This document shows, piece after piece, positions 25,782 through 33,718 of a DNA stretch of 64,000 nt; positions within the stretch are counted from its first letter, which is position 1, and every line of letters begins with the position of its first letter. The stretch lies in NCBI GenBank assembly GCA_030429765.1, contig JAUIER010000008.1, positions 1 through 64,000 of the forward strand. Direction: 5' to 3'. The notes beneath the pieces are model-generated. The model saw only the letters and a list, made by a program, of their open reading frames with translations, had not been told where the DNA came from and did not search any database. Source of the stretch: a bacterium. Its GTDB lineage: Bacteria; Omnitrophota; Gorgyraeia; Zapsychrales; Zapsychraceae. The position numbers and the translations under genes are program-made.

Positions 25782-26549
25782 ATGGCAAATTGGTTTAACA
25801 TTAATGTCTTTGGTTATGGTAAGTGGCCCAAGGAAGAAAAGCGTATCACGATAGATGGTAAATGTTTTACACTATGTCCACTTACCAAAGAAAAACAGGC
25901 TTCAATGCATATTGATTTAGAGGCAGAACGTATTTCTTTAGATGATTCTGCAACCTTAATGAATAAGTTCTTGAGTCATTTAAGTTGGTTTTCTCACCAA
26001 CCTTATTGGCTTGGTGATGGTTTTTCTGGAGGCGTTCAAAAGAATTCTAACTTTAAACGAGAGCAAAGAATGTTATTTGAAGGAATGATTGTTGAATTTC
26101 CCGATGAATTTGAGCTTCATCACAATATACTTCATCTTCAGGCATTAGCGTTTTATCGAGACGGGCAAATTTCTAAACTTTATTCTCCAGCCAATGCTTG
26201 TTTGGCGTTTTACAAGATACTTGAAATAGAGAAAAAGAATAATGGGCTGCCTAGTCTAACCAGATGGATAGATGAACAAATGCCAGAGATTAAAAAGCTA
26301 AATAATCATCTAGTCCAAGAGTTAGAAAATTCTGCATGTAATAAAAATATGAATATATCAGAGTATTTATTTAAAGAGGTTCGATGCGGAGCCGCACATT
26401 ATATCACTGATTCGGAAATAAACTTAGATGATATGTCTGCAAGAAATATATTTCGATACGCAACGCAACCTCTTGAAATCTTAGCCGATTATTACATTAG
26501 AAAAGAGCTTGGCATATCAGATCATATATTTTCTGTTTCGCCATGCTAA
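25782..26549 (+). CDS. Hypothetical protein (255 aa)
   Basis: No signal peptide or membrane segment. 'WFNINVFGYGKWP' at the N-terminus, 'NILHLQALAFYRDGQISKLY' in the middle and 'LFKEVRCGAAHYITDSEINL' near the end look like conserved blocks; the last resembles the R-x-x-x-AH helices of HEPN-like RNases, but the match is loose. I do not recognise the family with confidence. Good AAT-rich context and normal codon use for this region. Confidence 0.55.
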   Translation: MANWFNINVFGYGKWPKEEKRITIDGKCFTLCPLTKEKQASMHIDLEAERISLDDSATLMNKFLSHLSWFSHQPYWLGDGFSGGVQKNSNFKREQRMLFEGMIVEFPDEFELHHNILHLQALAFYRDGQISKLYSPANACLAFYKILEIEKKNNGLPSLTRWIDEQMPEIKKLNNHLVQELENSACNKNMNISEYLFKEVRCGAAHYITDSEINLDDMSARNIFRYATQPLEILADYYIRKELGISDHIFSVSPC

Positions 26550-26671
26550 TTCTTTATGTGCATATACCAAGAAAATATAAAAATATTATCAAAGAAGAAA
26601 GTAGTCCAAAAAGAAGGTTTTATGAATTTAGAAAAGACGTTATCAGCCCTTGAAAAGCTTGTAAGGAATTT

Positions 26672-27268
26672 ATGACTAATCAAGAAGCCATAGAAATTCT
26701 GGAAATCTTCAATGAGAATGCCGATAAATTAAAAAATTCTCGATTTGTCAAATGGATTGAAAGTAATGCGCTTAAGGTTCATATGCCCGTTAATCCTGAG
26801 ATAGTGAAAAGTAACTCTTTTCCTGACGATGAAGAAATAGACGCCTTTGTTCTTACCTTTAGAAAGTTTATTCAAAACAACGATAATTCGATCCGTAATA
26901 TTAGTAAAATATACAACGAGTTTCCATTATCTCAAGGTTTAAAAGATGTTTTTGATCGTTCTCGAAGTAATCTTAATGGTTATCTTGATTCATCATGTAG
27001 GGCTAAGGTGGTAGGTGAAAAAGATTTAGAAAATATGACTTCTCGTGAATTAATGGATATTTATATCTATGGATTTCTTTCTCATAATGATCCACAAAAG
27101 TATAAGAAGTATATATTAATCGAAAAGGATGAATTGTTTAAAGATTTCCTGTGGTTGGAATTTAATGTTATATTGCATGCGGTATTTAGAGCTATTTATT
27201 ATTTTATGCATTGTAATAAACGAGCAATTAGGGAACTTCAGCAGTTAAATATTGTTTCACAGAACTAA
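26672..27268 (+). CDS. Hypothetical helical protein (198 aa)
   Basis: Predicted mainly alpha-helical and soluble, without recognisable motif. 'LMDIYIYGFLSHNDPQKYKKYILIEKDELFKDFLWLEFNVILHAVF' shows a mixed conserved-looking core ending in a hydrophobic helix. RBS AAGGAATTT. It follows the previous orphan by about 120 bases in the AT-rich element; its role is unknown. Confidence 0.5.
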   Translation: MTNQEAIEILEIFNENADKLKNSRFVKWIESNALKVHMPVNPEIVKSNSFPDDEEIDAFVLTFRKFIQNNDNSIRNISKIYNEFPLSQGLKDVFDRSRSNLNGYLDSSCRAKVVGEKDLENMTSRELMDIYIYGFLSHNDPQKYKKYILIEKDELFKDFLWLEFNVILHAVFRAIYYFMHCNKRAIRELQQLNIVSQN

Positions 27269-27353
27269 GATATTCAATTTTTGTTATTTCAGAATTAGAT
27301 TAAAGGGTCGAATTTACTCGTCGATAAAATAACGCTTATAAGGCGAATTTTTC

Positions 27354-27464
27354 AATGAATTCGTTGATGGTCACGAAGTAATAGAAGAGTACGACAGCAG
27401 CAATGTTTTTCAAGCAGACTATGTAATGGGATGGGGTATCGATGAAGTGACCGGCCCGCACTAG
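27354..27464 (+). pseudogene. Fragment of an RHS-repeat protein
   Basis: One open frame reads 'FVDGHEVIEEYDSSNVFQAD' then 'YVMGWGIDEVTGPH' and a stop. This matches the conserved 'YDG..VIEEYD..G.L..SYV.G.GIDEVL' core of RHS/YD-repeat proteins, which are polymorphic toxin carriers. No start, no flanking repeat and no remaining toxin domain are visible, so it is a relic. Its presence suggests a former toxin locus here. Confidence 0.65.
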
Positions 27465-27505
27465 TTGTACCAGTTTAAGTGAGAGAATGAAGATTGATTT
27501 TCAAT

Positions 27506-28138
27506 CTATCTTGGTTTAAATGCTTCTGGTGCCGGCAGTCTTTAACCCAATGAACCATGCGGTCGGATGGTATTATATTCCCGCGGCCAGCGTTTGAACA
27601 GCACTTATACTTCCTGCAAGGTATCAAAGATTTTCCGGTTGAGTAACTCATTCCTGAGCCGACCATTGAACGATTCAATCTAACCGTTTTCCCAGGGGCT
27701 GTCAGGTTCAACATACAACGTGTCAACTTCAAAGCTCCGTGACCACCAACGAATCCTTTGCGCGATAAATTCCGGGCCGTTATCTGAACGAATATACTGC
27801 GGCGTTCTTTTTTCAATAAACAGCCTGGATAATACTTCAGTCACATTCACCGAATTGAATTTTCGATCCAATTCAATCGCCAGACACTCGCGAGTGTATT
27901 CATCCATCACGGTCAACATGTGGATTTTACATCCGTTGCTCGTACGATCATGGACAAAGTCATAACTCCAGACATGATTCCGACGTTCAGGGCGCAATCG
28001 TACACACGACCCATCATTTAACCACAGCCGTTTTCGCTTGGATTGTTTCTGCGGAACTTGTAGTCCTTCCCGTCGCCACAACCGTTTAACACGACCTTTA
28101 CTTAACGGCTCATTACGCCATTGTCTTCTAATTCACAC
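27506..28138 (-). pseudogene. IS3-family transposase (OrfB) remnant
   Basis: Reading on the minus strand, 'KGRVKRLWRREGLQVPQKQS', 'LWLNDGSCVRLRPERRNHVW', 'SYDFVHDRT', 'RSDNGPEF' and 'DSPWENG' are the rve/DDE core of IS3 OrfB, with all three catalytic acids (D, D, E) preserved. The N-terminus is cut off. Beyond the third acid the frame contains three stops, two of them where the family has tyrosine ('ENG*IESFNG', 'GSLG*RLPAPEAF') and one after 'LQEV'. The gene is dead. No OrfA or complete terminal repeats are seen. Confidence 0.9.
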
Positions 28139-28400
28139 TTACCATTCTTGTCACTGCGGCTATAAAAATATTTTTAATATAGTCATCAATAGGGACTTTT
28201 TTGTTTACGAGATTGACGATCTCAGAATAAGTTTTTTTATTTAGGGGATTCGGATAAAGCATAGAGCAAGGATTCGCAAAGTTTTAGAGTAGCAGACCAT
28301 GGAAGGTTGTATTTACATAGTTAATAATATATTCCAGAGTATATGAAAATCATGCATACTAAATTACATCTTGTAATGTATTTGTAATTATTGAATGTCA

Positions 28401-28533
28401 CAAGTCCCCGCCGGGCAATGGTCTAGGAGAACGGATGTTCTCCCCGTGCCCAAGACCACTCACACTCTACCAACTTGCGTTGTCCGATTGCGAGTGGTCT
28501 TGGCCACTTAGCCCACTACCCGGCGGGGACTTG
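28401..28533. ncRNA. 133-nt inverted-repeat element folding as a three-way junction
   Basis: The ends CAAGTCCCCGCCGGG (28401-28415) and CCCGGCGGGGACTTG (28519-28533) are a perfect 15-bp inverted repeat. Inside it lie GGAGAAC-GGAT-GTTCTCC (28426-28443, 7-bp stem, tetraloop) and CCAAGACCACTC (28450-28461) pairing perfectly with GAGTGGTCTTGG (28492-28503). GC-rich in an AT-rich setting, followed by TTTTTGA. It could be a structured RNA, a terminator or a small non-autonomous mobile element; strand is undetermined. The rest of 28139-28649 holds nothing recognisable. Confidence 0.6.
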
Positions 28534-28649
28534 TTTTTGAGTGTTGCTTTATGTATTTGAGGATGGTTGGAGTGTTTTTATCGTGAGATTTTGTGGGTCT
28601 AGAAGTATAATATTAGATGCTGAATGAGCAATTTAGGTGATTGTGATAT

Positions 28650-29141
28650 ATGTTCATAAAAGAACCCCAGTACGATACATGGCTTAGCGTTACGGGATAT
28701 AACGGTTTTGGTCATAGCGATTTTCTTTGCAGAGACGAACGAGTGTCTGAGTTTCTAGAGCTATTACCGACAAGTATGCGGTTGGCATTTCCTGTTAGTA
28801 TTGTTGGTAAAAAAGATAAGGGATTTTATAGTGATGACGATTTTATTCCGGAAGGTGCCCCTTATCGTGAGGATCGTGGTGGGGTGGCTATAATCTTTAG
28901 AGGTCCATATACCTTATCACCTTTGTATGTCCCAAAAGCATTTTTTGCTGGTCGTCACTACCATTTGTTTAGGTTAGTATTCAATACGGCTTATAATCCT
29001 TACCGGGTATTCTCCTTGAAAACCCCGTATCGCGTTATTATCAGACGTGATAAATATCATAGGCCAGAATTGACCTTTGTATCCAAAGGAGTTTTGCGAA
29101 AGATACTCAAGCTTTATCCGGAGTTTAAATGGAAGTTCTAG
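28650..29141 (+). CDS. Hypothetical protein (163 aa)
   Basis: Soluble protein without recognised domain. Rich in aromatic and basic residues, with blocks 'YRVFSLKTPYRVIIRRDKYH' and 'VSKGVLRKILKLYPEFKWKF' at the C-terminus. It begins about 115 bases after the three-way-junction element and has no clear ribosome binding site, so the start is approximate. Function unknown. Confidence 0.5.
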   Translation: MFIKEPQYDTWLSVTGYNGFGHSDFLCRDERVSEFLELLPTSMRLAFPVSIVGKKDKGFYSDDDFIPEGAPYREDRGGVAIIFRGPYTLSPLYVPKAFFAGRHYHLFRLVFNTAYNPYRVFSLKTPYRVIIRRDKYHRPELTFVSKGVLRKILKLYPEFKWKF

Positions 29142-29681
29142 CATCTGGTACCAGGTAGAGGTGTTCTATCTGGGCTTTACTTGAGCTTAGACAAAATTGC
29201 TGCGTAGGTTAAAGTATCTTTTTTAGCCCACTGTATTATTGATCCCACCATCTCAATATGTGCCTAAACCCTGGTTGCGTATTCGGTCTTTTTTTAAGGA
29301 TATTAAATTTATTTCTATGGCTATTATACTTGCTATTAATATTTTTATTTCTATCAATTAACGGAAGACTTACCGGCGCTTCTGCTTTCGTCTAAAGGAC
29401 GGGGCTTATGCTCTGATTCTTTGGACGAGCTGGGGTGTTGGGGTGTTTTCGCCTTTCTTAAACCCACCTTTTTGCTTCAATAATTTATCCAACCTGCCAT
29501 ATGAATTTTTGCACTATCAAATAATTTTTTTAACTTTTTTATAGGGCTGCCTTAAAAAACTGAAAAAAATTCTTTGACAGTACCGTGGGTGTGGGGCTGG
29601 GGGATGCCTCATCCCCATACCCACTCAAAAATTATACGGCCTTCTTAAAGATAAATTAATAAATCAAAAAGGAGGCTTTAA
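29142..29681. other. Non-coding stretch with a leader hairpin
   Basis: No gene visible. At 29585-29624 GTGGGTGT pairs with ATACCCAC (one wobble) and, inside it, GGGGATG-CCT-CATCCCC forms a second stem; a six-base GGGGCT bulge separates them on the 5' side. TTGACA lies just upstream (29573-29578). This hairpin is about 60 bases before the next gene and may be a 5' leader or terminator element. Confidence 0.5.
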
Positions 29682-30095
29682 ATGTCAAAAACACCCCAAC
29701 ACCCCTGCTTATCAGAATCAAATCAACGCCCTATCCGTCAAAACTACAGCAAAACCGCCGGTAAGTCTTCTGACCAGTCTCTTAAGGATTTTGATGAGAA
29801 GTTTGCTTCAGACAGTACTCATCATTCATGTGCTTTAACATCTGATGGCTGTATGTCTCGTCACTATATCCCACGTAAGAAGCAATATCTTTCCAGATCT
29901 GAAAGTCGTGCTCGTGATTTTGCCGGATTCAACAGAGTGGAGTTTGAAGATCAGCAGTTAATCGGTATGGTTGCTGAACTTCAGTCTAAAGGTTACGCGT
30001 TACGATCTGATGAGTCACTACAAGAGTATGTGATCCGTCACCGGGACGAGTTGAGCCTTGACGCTCAGGAACGGTTAGAAAGGAGCCAGCGATGA
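29682..30095 (+). CDS. Hypothetical protein of the RadC/SpoVG module
   Basis: 137 residues, starting behind an excellent AAAGGAGG site. N-terminal half is polar and likely disordered; the C-terminal half ('RVEFEDQQLIGMVAELQSKG', 'ESLQEYVIRHRDELSLDAQE') is helical. No family recognised. Its stop overlaps the RadC-like start (ATGA), so the two are coupled. Confidence 0.6.
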   Translation: MSKTPQHPCLSESNQRPIRQNYSKTAGKSSDQSLKDFDEKFASDSTHHSCALTSDGCMSRHYIPRKKQYLSRSESRARDFAGFNRVEFEDQQLIGMVAELQSKGYALRSDESLQEYVIRHRDELSLDAQERLERSQR

Positions 30096-30508
30096 ACGTT
30101 AAGTATCCTGTAAATAAGAAGGTTGCATCGGCATCCAGCGTGGCCCAAGTGCTGCGTGAAGTCCTCAAGGCCGAAGATTCACTGGATCAGGATAAAGAGC
30201 ATTTCTGGGCGATCGGCTTGAACGCGCAGAATTGCATCAAGTATATCGACCTGGTTCATTTAGGCGCATTGAACTGCTGTCCGTGTGCTCCTATGGAAGT
30301 ATTCCGGCGGGCGTGTATTGCGGGAGTGGCTTCCATCATTGTGGCGCATAATCATCCATCCCAATATTGCCAACCGTCCCGGGAAGATCATGTCGTAACC
30401 AAACGATTAAAAGAGGCCGGCAAGATTCTGGGCATTAAACTTCTGGATCATATCATCGTTGGGAGCACGTCCTACTACAGCTTCAATGATGACGGCGCAC
30501 TCATATAA
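30092..30508 (+). CDS. RadC-like JAB-domain protein, copy 1
   Basis: 138 residues, only the JAB/MPN (RadC C-terminal) domain. The JAMM metal site is visible: 'VAHNHPS' followed by S and D in 'SREDHVVTKRL', with 'FWAIGLNAQN' and 'HLGAL' upstream as in other short RadC proteins on plasmids, phages and ICEs. The domain fold is that of zinc isopeptidases, but activity of these short forms is not established. Very similar to the broken copy at 32692-33108. Confidence 0.85.
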   Translation: MNVKYPVNKKVASASSVAQVLREVLKAEDSLDQDKEHFWAIGLNAQNCIKYIDLVHLGALNCCPCAPMEVFRRACIAGVASIIVAHNHPSQYCQPSREDHVVTKRLKEAGKILGIKLLDHIIVGSTSYYSFNDDGALI

Positions 30509-30536
30509 ACAACAACTCAAACGAAAGGAATCCATT

Positions 30537-30806
30537 ATGAAAACACAAACAACAATCCAAGTAACCACAAAACGAATCCATAAGATTAACAATTCCGGAG
30601 CGCTCAAAGCCTATGCGGATATCACGCTCAACGATATTCTCATGGTTAAGGGAGTACGGATAGTCGAAGGGCGAAACGGGCTTTTTATGTCCATGCCTCA
30701 GAACAAAGGCAAAGATGAGCGCTGGTTCGATATAGTCAGTGCCGTCACACCCGAAGCACGTGAAGCCATGCAGGCACAGGTGCTTGAGGCCTACAGCAAG
30801 GCGTAA
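30537..30806 (+). CDS. spoVG: SpoVG-family protein, copy 1
   Basis: 89 residues from the ATG at 30537, which follows AAAGGAA. 'ALKAYADITLNDILMVKGVRIVEGRNGLFMSMPQ' is the SpoVG signature. SpoVG proteins bind nucleic acid and regulate gene expression; mobile-element copies are common. A second copy lies at 33140-33406, and both follow a RadC-like gene by roughly 30 bases. Confidence 0.88.
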   Translation: MKTQTTIQVTTKRIHKINNSGALKAYADITLNDILMVKGVRIVEGRNGLFMSMPQNKGKDERWFDIVSAVTPEAREAMQAQVLEAYSKA

Positions 30807-30813
30807 ACATCAT

Positions 30814-30844
30814 GGGCGGTTGGCGGGTTATCCGTTAACCGCCC
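30814..30844 (+). terminator. Hairpin after spoVG copy 1
   Basis: GGGCGGTT (30814-30821) pairs with AACCGCCC (30837-30844), with an inner repeat of the same bases (GCGGGTTATCCGTT). Weak T-tract follows, so it may attenuate rather than fully stop transcription. Confidence 0.5.
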
Positions 30845-30878
30845 TTAACTTTAATAATACACAAGAAAGGATGGGGCG

Positions 30879-31217
30879 ATGCCGACATTATCAAAATACG
30901 AACTTCAACAATTCAGCGGGACCGAACATTATTACCGTCATTGGTTGGGGATCCATTTTACCGATGGGGTGAAGTATATGGCTGAACGGGCCGGAGCATA
31001 TTGGCTGATAGATGCCATAGGCAGTTATCGAAGAAAGGAGGCGTTTCAGATATGGGAGCTGAAGGTAGATGCGGGTAAGAGGGCGGTTTTGACGATGGTT
31101 GAGGATTCCGATGAGCCGGTACTGGTTCGCCAGGAGATACCTTTTACCGATTTTCCAATGCAGAGCATCAAGTTGTATCTGATTGACGGCATTTTACTGT
31201 TGCCAAGTGAATATTAA
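30879..31217 (+). CDS. DUF6876-family protein
   Basis: 112 residues. 'FSGTEHYYRHWLGIHFTDGV', 'YMAERAGAYWLIDAIGSY' and 'IPFTDFPMQSIKLYLIDGILLLPSEY' (here split) are the conserved blocks of DUF6876, a family of small proteins carried mainly on plasmids and integrative elements. Function unknown. RBS AAAGGATGG. Lies between the first SpoVG and ParB, probably in the same operon. Confidence 0.75.
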   Translation: MPTLSKYELQQFSGTEHYYRHWLGIHFTDGVKYMAERAGAYWLIDAIGSYRRKEAFQIWELKVDAGKRAVLTMVEDSDEPVLVRQEIPFTDFPMQSIKLYLIDGILLLPSEY

Positions 31218-31273
31218 CATGAACTAGGGGGGGGCGAGTTTTGTCCTCTCTGCCTATTGAAAGGAGCAAAATT

Positions 31274-32458
31274 ATGACAATCAAAACAAACGATATTGAA
31301 ATCAAATACAATCCCAGAACGACCTTCGAAGGCATCGATGAATTGGCCCGAAGTATCCGGGAATTGGGCATTTTACAGCCTTTAGCGGTCAGCCGTGGGT
31401 CAAACGGTAAATATGTCCTTTTGGACGGTCAGAGACGCCTTCTGGCGTGTAAAAAGCTCGGTTTAGCCGAGGTTCCGGTCATTGAACGGGACTTGAATGA
31501 GAGTCAGCAGAAAGAGGTGCCGATTGCGACGGATTTCTTCAAAGATAAGCTCAAGATATCGGAGAAGATCATTGGGGTGGCGAATCTGATTAATAAGGAG
31601 CAGAAGGTCACCGATAAGGTGCTGGCCAAACGTTACGGGTGGTCTGTGGCGGAGGTTAGACGGTTGTTGAAGTTGGCAATACTTCATCCTAAAGTTTTGA
31701 ATATGCTGGACAATGAGGGGCTTAAAGTTGCGCAGGCTCTGGAGCTGACCCGTGTTAAACGCGAGGACATGCAAATCAAACTTGCTGATGCAATGAGTCA
31801 ACGGAAATGGTACGGGCTATTGGATGCCTTAGAGGATGTGGCGTTTGAGTTACCGTTTGATGATGTGTTTAATTATGAGGAAGCCAAGAAAGATAAGAAG
31901 ATTGGAATAGCTATAAAGGATGAAGATGGTAATGAGCATGTGTTTACATATGACGAGGGTTATTACAAGGAGAAGCGTGAGGCGTATGACGGGCGGATGA
32001 AATCGGCTTATCATCAGCAGGAAATGCGCGTTCAGTCCAAAGAGAAAAAGGTTGATCCGAAAACGCCGGAAGCTAAGGAACAACGGAAAAAAGAACGGCA
32101 GAAAGCGCAAGATGCGTTTGCGTTGAAGTTGGGGGCGTTTCGGGACGGAACATTGAAATTCTTATCCAATCAGCCGACGGGAGAGGATGTTAGTGGGTTA
32201 TTGGAGAAGTTTATACGGGGTGTGTCGATGGATAATTGCAAGCTGATTTTAAAGGCCTTTGAGGTACCGTTCAAGGCTTCTGAAATGCAAAGTGCGGATT
32301 ACAAAGAGGCGGTTGTTCAGCTATTCAGTCAGCATGTGAAGACTGAATTGCAACTTATTAAACTGATTCAGTATGTGGATTTATTGAGCAATACTTATAA
32401 GACCACGATGTTTGAGTTTGATGGGTTGAAGAAAATGATTGTCCAGCTGAATAAGTAG
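31274..32458 (+). CDS. ParB/RepB/Spo0J-type protein, no ParA
   Basis: 394 residues from the ATG at 31274 (RBS AAAGGAG). The N-terminal ParB/Srx nuclease-like domain (about 1-90) has 'YNPRTTFEGIDELARSIREL', 'GILQPLAVS' and 'GQRRLLACKKLGLAEVPVI', followed by a KorB-like helix-turn-helix ('LAKRYGWSVAEVRRLLKLA'). The CTP-binding 'GERR' motif reads GQRR. The C-terminal half is highly charged and helical. Without a ParA partner it may be a regulator or a plasmid/ICE maintenance relic. A strong terminator follows at 32479. Confidence 0.85.
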   Translation: MTIKTNDIEIKYNPRTTFEGIDELARSIRELGILQPLAVSRGSNGKYVLLDGQRRLLACKKLGLAEVPVIERDLNESQQKEVPIATDFFKDKLKISEKIIGVANLINKEQKVTDKVLAKRYGWSVAEVRRLLKLAILHPKVLNMLDNEGLKVAQALELTRVKREDMQIKLADAMSQRKWYGLLDALEDVAFELPFDDVFNYEEAKKDKKIGIAIKDEDGNEHVFTYDEGYYKEKREAYDGRMKSAYHQQEMRVQSKEKKVDPKTPEAKEQRKKERQKAQDAFALKLGAFRDGTLKFLSNQPTGEDVSGLLEKFIRGVSMDNCKLILKAFEVPFKASEMQSADYKEAVVQLFSQHVKTELQLIKLIQYVDLLSNTYKTTMFEFDGLKKMIVQLNK

Positions 32459-32478
32459 TGTTGCTTTGTTGGGGGATA

Positions 32479-32516
32479 GGCGGGTGTGCCGAGGTTTGGC
32501 GCATCCGTCTTTTTTT
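32479..32516 (+). terminator. Rho-independent terminator of parB
   Basis: GGCGGGTGTGCC pairs with GGCGCATCCGTC (12 bp, three of them G-T) around GAGGTTT, then a run of seven or more T. Confidence 0.85.
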
Positions 32517-32691
32517 GTGTTCGGGACGGGTTCGGTTAAACCGTTGGCTCGAGCGAGAAGCATATTCGATTCTGTTTTTATTCATTATGTCATACGTTCA
32601 ACAATGTCGCTCATTAAATGGCTAGTTGTCGCTCGTTAGTTGACTCGCATGAAACCATAGGAAATAAAAAAAGAATCGAAAGGAGCCAATT

Positions 32692-33108
32692 ATGACTATT
32701 CAATTTCCAGTTAATGAACGATTAAAGTCGTCAGCAAATGTCTACAAAATTCTCAAAGAGGTATTGGGCGCAGAAGATGAGCTGGATCGGGACAAGTAGC
32801 ATTTTTGGGCGTTGGGATTAAACGCTCAGAATCAGATTAAGTATTTGGACTTGATTCATCTAGGGGCGATTACGCATTGTCCGTGTCAGCCGATGGAAGT
32901 ATTCCGTCGGGCATGTATAAGCGGGGTTGTCTCGATTGTGGTTGCGCATAACCATCCTAGCGGGTCAACATTACCATCTAATGAAGACATTAAAGCCACC
33001 AAATGGCTCAAAGATGCCGCTCAGATATTGGGAATCAAATTATTAGATCATATCATCGTGGCAGAGGGCGGTTATTACAGTTTTGCCGATGAAGGGCCTT
33101 TGCGATAA
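32692..33108 (+). pseudogene. RadC-like JAB-domain protein, copy 2, with in-frame TAG
   Basis: Same 138-codon length as the first copy, starting behind AAAGGAG. The frame is intact apart from TAG at 32797-32799, exactly where copy 1 has GAG in 'DKEHFW' (here 'DK*HFW'). Downstream, 'VAHNHPSGSTLPSNED' keeps the JAMM residues in an even more canonical form. A single substitution explains the break. A downstream ATG could restart only a shortened protein. Clearly paralogous to 30092-30508. Confidence 0.85.
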
Positions 33109-33139
33109 ATTTACTAACCAACTAAAAAGGAGAAGTGAG

Positions 33140-33406
33140 ATGAAAAAACAAACATTAAACATTCAAGTTAAACGAATTCACCGATTCAACAACGATAAGC
33201 CACTTAAAGGATATGCGGATATTGTTGTCAATGATGTACTGATGATTAAAGGTGTCCGGATCATTGAGGGGCGAGAAGGGGTATTTGTTGCGATGCCTCA
33301 ATCTCAGGCTAAAGACCAAAAATGGTACGACACGGTTTATCCTGTGACTAAAGAGGCGAGATTCAGCCTGCAGGATCAAGTGATTGAAGAGTTCAATCGG
33401 AGTTAA
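33140..33406 (+). CDS. spoVG: SpoVG-family protein, copy 2
   Basis: 88 residues, start behind AAAAGGAGAAG. 'LKGYADIVVNDVLMIKGVRI', 'IEGREGVFVAMPQ' identify SpoVG. Clear paralogue of copy 1, sharing the same position after a RadC-like gene. It remains intact although its RadC-like neighbour is broken. A terminator-like repeat follows immediately. Confidence 0.88.
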   Translation: MKKQTLNIQVKRIHRFNNDKPLKGYADIVVNDVLMIKGVRIIEGREGVFVAMPQSQAKDQKWYDTVYPVTKEARFSLQDQVIEEFNRS

Positions 33407-33451
33407 TCAAACAGGACGGTCTGTTCCAACGAGAACGGATCGCCCTGTTTT
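33405..33451 (+). terminator. Terminator-like repeat, copy 1
   Basis: AATCAAACAGG (33405-33415) opens a hairpin in which AACAGG..CGGTCTGTTC pairs with GAACGGATCGC.CCTGTT, ending in TTTTC. The same AATCAAACAGG...GTCTGTTC...GAACGG...CCTGTTTT design occurs at 47974-48022. Confidence 0.75.
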
Positions 33452-33676
33452 CTTGAGTCTGGCTGTTTAGAATATCTTTCAGTAACTTTCAGATTCATAG
33501 ACTAACTTTTATATTCTACGAAAAGAGAAAAGAGGGGTTGTATTTCTTGTCGGGGTTGATGAGGGTGCGGGCTCATTTGTGGATGCCGAAGTGGGTTCTA
33601 GAAAAGGCAGACAATATATTATGTCGTTTACGGAACGACAAAACTAATTGTATTTTTATGTTGATTAAATGTTTAA

Positions 33677-33698
33677 TTATGGATAAAATGTTCCATAA
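33677..33698 (+). promoter_or_regulatory. Palindrome before the Rrf2 regulator of the nap cluster
   Basis: TTATGGA (33677-33683) and TCCATAA (33692-33698) form a perfect 7-bp dyad with an 8-base gap, 21 bases before the GTG start. Probable operator for the Rrf2 protein itself; Rrf2 regulators often repress their own operon. Between 33452 and 33676 nothing else is recognised. Confidence 0.45.
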
Positions 33699-33718
33699 AT
33701 ATCTGTGAGGAGAATGCT

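Noticed and set aside
27475-27816. A 113-codon minus-strand frame
   Set aside because: It overlaps the IS3 remnant in the wrong frame; the transposase signatures lie in the neighbouring frame.
28401-28533. Integron attC site
   Set aside because: The ends lack the RYYYAAC/GTTRRRY core sites, there is no integrase IntI nearby and no cassette array.
32797-32799. Stop-codon recoding (UAG read as an amino acid)
   Set aside because: Other genes in the window use TAG as a normal stop and copy 1 has a simple GAG here, so a point mutation is simpler.
21216-33451. A direct repeat of the tRNA-Ser(GCT) 3' end marking the far end of the island
   Set aside because: I looked for the T-arm/acceptor sequence downstream and did not see it, so the right border remains undefined.
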